Assembly: GCA_018697195.1 (NCBI GenBank)
Contig: CM031870.1
Location: 3,461,700-3,525,699 of the forward strand
Reading direction: 5' to 3'
DNA length: 64,000 nt
From: Certhia americana
Lineage: Eukaryota; Chordata; Aves; Passeriformes; Certhiidae
The notes below the pieces were generated by a model. The model did no database searches, had not been told where the DNA came from, and worked only from the letters and a program-made list of their open reading frames with translations. Shown one piece after another: positions 60,801 through 64,000 of the stretch. Position 1 is the first letter of the stretch. Each line of letters starts with the position of its first letter. The position numbers and the translations under genes were made by a program.

Positions 60801-63679
60801 CCTTCTATGAAAGCTCCTCTTTAAAGGAAACTAAATGCAACTGTGAACCTGACAGCTGTGGGTCTCAGAGTGGAGTCCAATACCTCCTTGGTCTGAATTG
60901 TGCTCAGGCTTTCTGGCTTTAGAATCACTTTTTAAAGGAGTTAAAGACATAGTGATTTTTTTTTAAAGCAACTGAAGGCTTAATTATTTTAATTCTGGAT
61001 AATGTAGTTTGGTTTCATACCCAAAGTGACATGTGTCTGCTGATACATCTTCATCTACTGGCCTGTCCTGATGCTGGGACCTGTGTGTTCCACAGCATCT
61101 TTCCTCTGCTTCCCAGCAGAGGATGCAGAGAAGGACTTGGAGGAAGGACTGCAGCACATGGAGAAAACACTTGTGCCTGGAGGGTTATGCTGAGATCCAG
61201 AGCACACTGATAGAGCTGTGCTGGTGAGAGATGCACAGTGAAGTGTTGGCTCTCTGCTGCCAGGTTTCAGTCATACTTATCATAGTCATGAAAAGTACAC
61301 TTAACAGAAGGAGTAACTGGTTCAGTTGAACTGGGAAGAGATACAAAGGTGCAAAAATCCCGAGTTAAGGAGAGAACATCAGCCCTAACTCTGACTACTC
61401 TGAGTCTTGGTTTGTTCCTTGTGGTGGATTTGCAGGTAGGTTTGAATGTAAAATACTCTCTGCTTGACTCTCCAGATCTTGTGTTCCTGATTACTTTGTT
61501 TTTGTGACACTTAAACAACTGTGGGGTCTTTTCTTTTTGGAAGAAGGAGGGAATTCTTTTCAACTTCTCCTGCCATGATAGGTGTACTTTGTGCATCTTT
61601 GAAATGCAGTTCATCAAGTGGTCCTCTTGATTTTAATGCTTTAAAGAAAGTTTATGTTGCATGTTGTGTGCTGAACCTATATGACTTGTCCAGAAAGATG
61701 CACAATACCCTTCCACGATCTGAGATTATTTTTTTTTCCTAAATACTTCTTACAAAACTTTAGCACCTGAAGAAGTTCTCTGTTCATATTCATCTCCTAT
61801 CACATCACTACAGAGAATGCAAATGGAAAATAAGCACTCAAACGCATTTTTCCTTCTAAGACCTTCTTCTTAGCATGAGGCTTGGCTGGTAATTTCAGCA
61901 CTGCACTACCTGAAATGTGCCCTACTTATCCTATGAGAAAGTTCTTTGACTTCTGAACCTCTCTGAGCCTGTTTGGGTTATTCTCCTATGTATTAATAAT
62001 GCCCTAAACTTTATTTCTGAAACAGTAGTCACATTTAATAAACTGTATAGATTATTGTCCTTAAAGCAGCTCAGCTTGCTATTTTCTATCTTTTGCCCTC
62101 TCACTGACAAAAAATACATCTTAGAAAGAACAGATGTACCTTTTGTCTTCTAAATATAGATGCCATTTCTGGGACACAGTTTTATATTAAGATACATGTT
62201 CTGAAAAAAGTTTTCCAGTTATGGAAGACACTAAAAACTGAGTGTGCAAATAAGCCACAGGTGTCTTCATCTTATGCTGATGGGATCAGCTCTGCCAGAG
62301 GAGCAGTTTCTCTCTTCTATTGTACAGAGGTTCAACCCCGGTCAGTCTTTGAAGGAAAACTGATAAAATACTGTTAATTCTCTGAAAACCCCCATGGACA
62401 GCTGAGCTTTTGAGAGCCTAAAGATGCCTCATAATGTTCTTTCCCAGTGAGCAAGATAAATCATACCTCCTGGTGTGGAACTGCCTTTCAGTTGTCTCTT
62501 TGCCAGCCTAACTGGCTATTTTATGTGGTTTGGTTTAAGAGGTGATAAAAACTCAGCATGCTGAAGAGCACTCTTGGGAAGGAAGCTGTGGATATTACAG
62601 AATTATTCAAGCTCCAAAGGGTGTAAAAAGTGGAAAGAAATCTCTGTCCTCGTTGCTTGGCTGTTAATATTGTGGTAGCAGAACCCAGAACACATCAAAC
62701 ACATTGGCGTAAAGAGGCAAAGTTCTGTTCTTACTGCTGGACATTATTTACATGTTTTCCAGCTCATTATTCAAAGCTGAATGACACATGTTACATCAGT
62801 AGCTTCTGGGAGCTGTTTTGGATTACCTTGTTTAGAATAAAAACGAGAATTTTACACCACCTCTAAATCAAACTAACCTTCATCTTTCTGACTTGCTCTT
62901 CTCACCCCCATGCTGCAGTCTCATCTGCTGCTGCACAGTGCACAGCTTGGATCCCAAACCACAGTGGGCTGTCACCCACCTGATAACTTGCTAATATCAT
63001 CCTGTTTGATGGCAGCCTGTTTCCAGCCTGATAGGGTCTGTTCTTTCTTGGGCATAAATAATTTTGTTATTCCTCACCTTTCTTTCAAGCTGCTCATCCG
63101 TGGCACATGCAGCCTTCTGATGCCCTCGTTGCTATAAAATGCAATGTGAAGATGCAGTGAGCACCCACTTTCTTTTCAACCTCCTTTTCTGCATGGTTGA
63201 AAGCAGTAACATGACTAAGAGAGGGATGAAAGTGTGGGGTGGGTTTTTACATCTGCATCATTCCCATTTCCCTCTCTTCTCCCAAGCAACATATGTCATG
63301 TTTTGACTTAGTGACTGTTGGATTTCCTTCTCTAGAGAGCTTGGATAAATCACCAGCACATCTGCACTGACCTGGCCAGCAGCCCTGCAGCAGACTGGCA
63401 GAATGTTACACAGAGTGAACTGTGCAGTGACTTGTGAAACTTTCCTCTTAAAACTGAATCAGCAGCTCCTTGAGATGTTTGCTGTGAATACATACCATGT
63501 TATGCTGAGGAGTGGTAGAAATCTGTGGTTCTGTCGTGACATTAGTCATTCTGACTTAACTTTCTGTTTGTTTGTTTTGTTTTTTGTCTTGTCTTTTCTT
63601 TCTCCAGTACACCTCCAGCATGAGAGCCAAATACCTCGCCACCAACCAACCTCGTCCAGATGCTGGCAGTGTGCATTAA
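30674..63679 (+). CDS. TTYH3: TTYH3 (tweety family member 3), coding exons 2-14, 5'-partial
   Basis: Joined CDS: 30674-30843, 39454-39565, 40189-40409, 41204-41299, 43801-43873, 44215-44290, 50566-50621, 51904-51996, 52116-52208, 52939-53075, 54985-55161, 56047-56122, 63608-63679. The sum is 1452 nt, 483 residues plus TAA. Every junction is GT-AG and in phase. I identify TTYH3 rather than TTYH1/2 from near-identity with the vertebrate TTYH3 tail (SQNANFQNPRCENTPLIGRE, then PPPSYTSSMRAKYLA) and the DGVEGLIY membrane segment, as I remember them. Tweety proteins are five-span plasma-membrane dimers with an extracellular N-terminus and a cytoplasmic tail. They were first reported as large-conductance, calcium- or volume-activated anion channels; later cryo-EM structures showed no obvious pore, so the molecular role is disputed. 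With the expected ~41-residue first exon the total would be ~524 aa, the normal family length. The first exon is missing from the window. No stop, frameshift or lost splice site was seen. Confidence 0.97.
30844..39453 (+). other. TTYH3: TTYH3 intron 2
   Basis: An 8610-bp GT-AG intron. It includes an AT-rich segment (about 31320-31570) with several ATATAT-type runs. Otherwise it is unique-looking sequence without recognisable coding exons or repeats. At about 34535-34559 a T-rich tract ending TTTGCAG is followed directly by GTCACG, which is too weak a donor to count as a recursive splice site. Confidence 0.9.
39454..39565 (+). CDS. TTYH3: TTYH3 exon 3: end of TM2 and first extracellular segment
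   Basis: The 112-bp exon lies between CTCCACAG and AGG|GTGAGC. It encodes Ser57-Arg94: the end of transmembrane segment 2 (AGIAVGFYGNGE) and the start of the large extracellular region. HANRT contains an N-glycosylation sequon at Asn85. From memory this exon is almost identical to mammalian TTYH3, one visible difference being Leu77 where human has Ala. It ends in phase 0. Its CpG density is high compared with the AT-rich intron on either side. Confidence 0.97.
39566..40188 (+). other. TTYH3: TTYH3 intron 3
   Basis: A 623-bp GT-AG intron (GTGAGC to CTGTAG). It ends in a long T/C tract (about 40135-40180) that makes a strong polypyrimidine tract. Nothing else stands out. Confidence 0.93.
40189..40409 (+). 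CDS. TTYH3: TTYH3 exon 4: large extracellular helical domain
   Basis: The longest coding exon (221 bp) lies between a T-rich tract ending CTGTAG and ACAG|GTGTGT. It encodes residues 95-167 plus part of Arg168, a mostly helical extracellular segment between TM2 and TM3. A second N-glycosylation sequon is at Asn103 (NQT). The end of the exon (IPFWKN, SLEELA, DLYDWYR) keeps the family pattern. The middle, roughly residues 108-140, is much less like mammalian TTYH3 than the rest of the protein. The reading frame is open throughout and both splice sites are good, so I take this as real divergence and not an annotation error. Confidence 0.96.
40410..41203 (+). other. TTYH3: TTYH3 intron 4
   Basis: A 794-bp AT-rich intron (GTGTGT to CTGCAG). 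No exon, repeat or regulatory signature is visible. Confidence 0.93.
41204..41299 (+). CDS. TTYH3: TTYH3 exon 5: transmembrane segment 3
   Basis: The 96-bp exon follows GCTGCAG and ends ATGGG|GTAAGT. Its first base completes Arg168 and its last two bases begin Gly200. It encodes WLGYLGLLLFNVLICLLVLF, a near-continuous hydrophobic stretch that is the third membrane span, followed by a short cytoplasmic turn (GLIRNSRAI). Basic residues flank the cytoplasmic end, consistent with the positive-inside rule. Confidence 0.97.
41300..43800 (+). other. TTYH3: TTYH3 intron 5
   Basis: A 2501-bp GT-AG intron (GTAAGT to CCACAG). A juxtaposed 3'/5' splice-site sequence (TTTTCCTGCAG|GTGAGT at 43206/43207) is described under findings. 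The rest is unique-looking non-coding sequence. Confidence 0.93.
43801..43873 (+). CDS. TTYH3: TTYH3 exon 6: transmembrane segment 4
   Basis: The 73-bp exon begins directly after TCTCCCACAG and ends at GTG|GTAAGT in phase 0. Residues 200-224 read GVCLLGVFALIVSWGSLGLE followed by LAVAV, the fourth membrane span, whose SWG-LGLELAV core is highly conserved in tweety proteins. The next intron is only 341 bp. Confidence 0.97.
43874..44214 (+). other. TTYH3: TTYH3 intron 6
   Basis: A 341-bp GT-AG intron (GTAAGT to TGCCCAG) with a clear polypyrimidine tract at about 44180-44210. Nothing else is seen. Confidence 0.93.
44215..44290 (+). CDS. TTYH3: TTYH3 exon 7: start of second extracellular domain
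   Basis: The 76-bp exon lies between CTGCCCAG and GCTG|GTGAGT. It encodes residues 225-249 and the first base of Glu250. The SSDFC-INPDAYV motif just outside TM4 is a family hallmark. Cys230 is one of the conserved extracellular cysteines thought to form a disulfide in tweety proteins. The donor is a strong GTGAGT, and a 6275-bp intron follows. Confidence 0.96.
44291..50565 (+). other. TTYH3: TTYH3 intron 7
   Basis: A 6275-bp GT-AG intron (GTGAGT to TTCACAG). It contains a 21-bp tandem duplication at 45562-45603, a TAAT-rich stretch at about 46960-47130 and a CTAG-AG-GTAAGA splice-like site at 47758-47768. A very degenerate CR1-like stretch at about 46600-46660 was considered and not called. 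Confidence 0.92.
45562..45603 (+). repeat. 21-bp tandem duplication, one mismatch
   Basis: Two head-to-tail copies of a 21-base unit (GTGCCAAAGATGTGGCTTCAG is copy 1 in total length; first base G in copy 1, A in copy 2) in intron 7. They differ at that single base. Confidence 0.95.
50566..50621 (+). CDS. TTYH3: TTYH3 exon 8: second extracellular domain
   Basis: This is the shortest coding exon (56 bp), between CTTCACAG and CAGCAG|GTGAGT. Its first two bases complete Glu250, and residues 251-268 read TLRYYMTCSAGYPNPFQQ. Cys258 and the NPFQQ motif are shared with other TTYH3 proteins. No ORF search of normal length would find an exon this small; I placed it by homology and by frame continuity between exons 7 and 9. 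Confidence 0.95.
50622..51903 (+). other. TTYH3: TTYH3 intron 8
   Basis: A 1282-bp GT-AG intron (GTGAGT to TGAGCAG). A T-rich stretch at about 51600-51720 contains many TTTG/TTTC runs. No exon or repeat is recognised. Confidence 0.92.
51904..51996 (+). CDS. TTYH3: TTYH3 exon 9: second extracellular domain
   Basis: The 93-bp exon (31 codons, phase 0 at both ends) follows GTTGAGCAG and ends AAG|GTAACT. It encodes residues 269-299, beginning KLSGSHKALVEMQDDVSEL. The first half is conserved. The second half (SASKEHPTSK) is variable between birds and mammals. Because both ends are phase 0 and the length is a multiple of three, skipping it would keep the frame. The acceptor has a weak polypyrimidine tract (TTTTGTGTTGAGCAG). 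Confidence 0.95.
52116..52208 (+). CDS. TTYH3: TTYH3 exon 10: glycosylated extracellular segment
   Basis: A second 93-bp exon with phase 0 at both ends lies only 119 bp after exon 9, between GTTTGCAG and TTG|GTGAGT. It encodes residues 300-330, including an N-glycosylation sequon at Asn310 (NST; the equivalent human position is NGT as I recall) and the conserved TALVDCRSLHL block with Cys325. Exons 9 and 10 are both 31 codons. I see no clear sequence similarity between them, so I do not call a duplication. Confidence 0.96.
52209..52938 (+). other. TTYH3: TTYH3 intron 10
   Basis: A 730-bp GT-AG intron (GTGAGT to CTGCAG). Nothing notable beyond a normal polypyrimidine tract. Confidence 0.93.
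52939..53075 (+). CDS. TTYH3: TTYH3 exon 11: transmembrane segment 5
   Basis: The 137-bp exon lies between CCTCTGCAG and AAGAG|GTACAG. It encodes residues 331-375 and most of Arg376. DYVQALTGFCYDGVEG carries the conserved Cys340. The fifth and last membrane span follows (about residues 347-368), and then the start of the cytoplasmic tail (PHTWQQKR). From memory it is almost unchanged relative to human TTYH3, which makes this one of the strongest exons for the identification. Confidence 0.97.
53076..54984 (+). other. TTYH3: TTYH3 intron 11
   Basis: A 1909-bp GT-AG intron (GTACAG to CTTGCAG). Around 53650-54160 it is relatively GC-rich and open in several frames on both strands, but no frame resembles a known protein. 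Confidence 0.92.
54985..55161 (+). CDS. TTYH3: TTYH3 exon 12: acidic and Ser/Tyr-rich cytoplasmic tail
   Basis: The 177-bp exon lies between TTCTTGCAG and TACAT|GTGAGT. It encodes residues 376-434 and part of Met435. The tail opens with an acidic run (SDDDGEEES), continues through a variable linker, then the conserved block NLYRVHMPSLYSCGSSYGSE and an Ala-rich stretch ending VTEYM. Several Ser and Tyr residues could be phosphorylated, but no specific site can be assigned from sequence alone. There is no catalytic domain. Confidence 0.97.
55162..56046 (+). other. TTYH3: TTYH3 intron 12
   Basis: An 885-bp GT-AG intron (GTGAGT to TTCCTAG). No additional features are seen. Confidence 0.93.
56047..56122 (+). 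CDS. TTYH3: TTYH3 exon 13: tail with the first half of the PPxY motif
   Basis: The 76-bp exon follows CTTTCCTAG and ends CCCTCA|GTAAGT. Its first base completes Met435, and residues 436-460 follow (SQNANFQNPRCENTPLIGRE, then SPPPS). The last residues, PPS, supply three positions of a PPxY motif whose tyrosine is the first codon of the terminal exon. PPxY motifs bind WW domains of NEDD4-family ubiquitin ligases, and NEDD4L has been reported to regulate TTYH2 and TTYH3. The exon ends in phase 0. Confidence 0.97.
58184..58264 (+). other. Candidate alternative terminal coding exon of TTYH3
   Basis: A long pyrimidine run (about 58147-58170) and CATCACAG end at 58183. Read in the phase left by exon 13, the following sequence is open for 26 codons (LYLAAMDSSSHMSWQLKPSD, then SARTYW) and stops at TAA 58262-58264. 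Several CpGs are kept here although the intron around it is CpG-poor, which hints at constraint. If used, it would replace the normal last 23 residues and the PPxY tyrosine. A donor-like G|GTAACA at 58260/58261 also exists; splicing from it to the usual last exon would give a different short tail with an early stop. There is no transcript evidence, so this is an inference. Confidence 0.35.
59398..59640 (+). other. Second candidate alternative terminal exon, hydrophobic reading frame
   Basis: The acceptor TTGCATTCTCTTCCCAG ends at 59397. In the phase left by exon 13 the sequence is open for 80 codons to TGA at 59638-59640. It starts KYTSIK, faintly like the YTSSMR start of the true last exon, and continues with a Leu/Phe-rich stretch of about 20 residues. 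An AATAAA follows 132 bases after the stop. The reading frame may be chance: the hydrophobic residues come from CT-rich DNA that includes a short TGCC repeat (about 59523-59538). Confidence 0.2.
59772..59777 (+). terminator. Intronic poly(A) signal AATAAA
   Basis: A canonical AATAAA hexamer in intron 13, followed at a distance of about 6-20 bases by a G/T-rich stretch (TTGGCGAGGTTGGGG). That arrangement fits a usable cleavage site, and it lies downstream of both candidate alternative terminal exons. Single AATAAA hexamers are common in AT-rich introns, so function is uncertain. Confidence 0.3.
63608..63679 (+). CDS. TTYH3: TTYH3 exon 14: C-terminus and stop codon
   Basis: The terminal coding portion (72 nt) starts after a long T-rich tract ending TTTCTCCAG. 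It encodes residues 461-483: YTSSMRAKYLAT, then NQPRPDAGSVH, then TAA at 63677-63679. Tyr461 completes the PPSY (PPxY) motif. The end differs slightly from the mammalian protein, which as I recall ends SSGSH, but length and pattern match. The 7485-bp intron before it is the longest complete one apart from intron 2. Confidence 0.97.
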   Translation, partial: YTSSMRAKYLATNQPRPDAGSVH

Positions 63680-64000
63680 AACAAAAAAGCAAAAGCAAAA
63701 AAACAAAAAACAAAACCCACACGTGCAGTCAGACTAAACAATGTGCCAACTGCTGTGCCCCTGTGCTGTCCTCGTTGAACAATCCTGCTGTTCTGCCCAA
63801 AATCTAGAGCAGCTCCTGTTTCTCCAGTCCAGACCACCCTTCCAACCTGGTACCTGCCCACTGAGTGGAAGCTCCTTTTGAATTTAAGCCTTCACCTTGT
63901 AGTACCTGATGTGCAAGAGAGCAAACGTGTGCAGGCCAGCAGCTGACAGCACCCGGGCAGGAAACTGGGCCCCCATGCCACGGGCCAGCCTGCCAGAGTA
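63680..64000 (+). other. TTYH3: TTYH3 3' untranslated region (partial)
   Basis: Non-coding sequence after the TAA. It starts with an A-rich stretch with interspersed C and G (about 63678-63716), and then ordinary mixed sequence runs to the window end. No AATAAA or ATTAAA is visible, so the UTR continues past base 64000. Confidence 0.85.

Larger units (their letters stand above)
56123..63607 (+). other. TTYH3: TTYH3 intron 13
   Basis: A 7485-bp GT-AG intron (GTAAGT to TCTCCAG) separating the two halves of the PPxY motif. It contains two candidate alternative terminal exons (58184 and 59398 onwards) and an AATAAA at 59772-59777, each listed separately. The last 40 bases are a T/G/C-rich polypyrimidine tract. 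Confidence 0.92.

Overview
The window is vertebrate nuclear DNA. Genes are split by GT-AG introns, coding density is very low (about 2.3%), interspersed repeats are sparse, and one recognisable repeat is a CR1-type LINE 3' end (about 18960-19405). CR1 together with a repeat-poor background points to a sauropsid, most likely a bird; the species cannot be named from the sequence.

Only one protein-coding gene can be supported: TTYH3 (tweety family member 3) on the + strand. Thirteen coding exons, corresponding to exons 2-14 of the vertebrate gene, run from 30674 to 63679. Joined in phase they give 1452 nt, which is 483 codons plus a TAA stop. Every junction keeps the reading frame and every intron is GT-AG. 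The product has the family layout: two membrane spans near the N-terminus, a large extracellular segment with N-glycosylation sequons, two more spans, a second extracellular segment with paired cysteines, a fifth span, and a cytoplasmic tail ending in a PPxY motif. The first coding exon, about 41 residues in other vertebrates as I recall the family, is not in the window and must lie upstream of base 1.

Layout: 1-30673 is intron 1 (partial). It holds CpG-enriched patches (about 2740-3250, 5080-5420, 18180-18790, 29030-29300), a G-quadruplex motif beside a TAAT-rich stretch, one CR1 copy, a small inverted-repeat element and low-complexity tracts. 30674-63679 carries the coding exons, with long introns 2 (8.6 kb), 7 (6.3 kb) and 13 (7.5 kb). 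63680-64000 is the start of the 3' UTR, and no poly(A) signal is reached before the window ends.

The most interesting region is intron 13 and the terminal exon. The PPxY motif, the docking site for NEDD4-type ubiquitin ligases, is split exactly by the last splice junction. Intron 13 holds two candidate alternative terminal exons with good 3' splice sites (58184 and 59398), and an AATAAA lies at 59772. Use of either would replace the PPxY and the C-terminus. The terminal exon is also bracketed by a perfect 14-bp inverted repeat, one arm of which lies in its own polypyrimidine tract. These are sequence-based hypotheses without transcript evidence. I found no clearly novel multi-gene system, RNA gene, CRISPR array or viral element.
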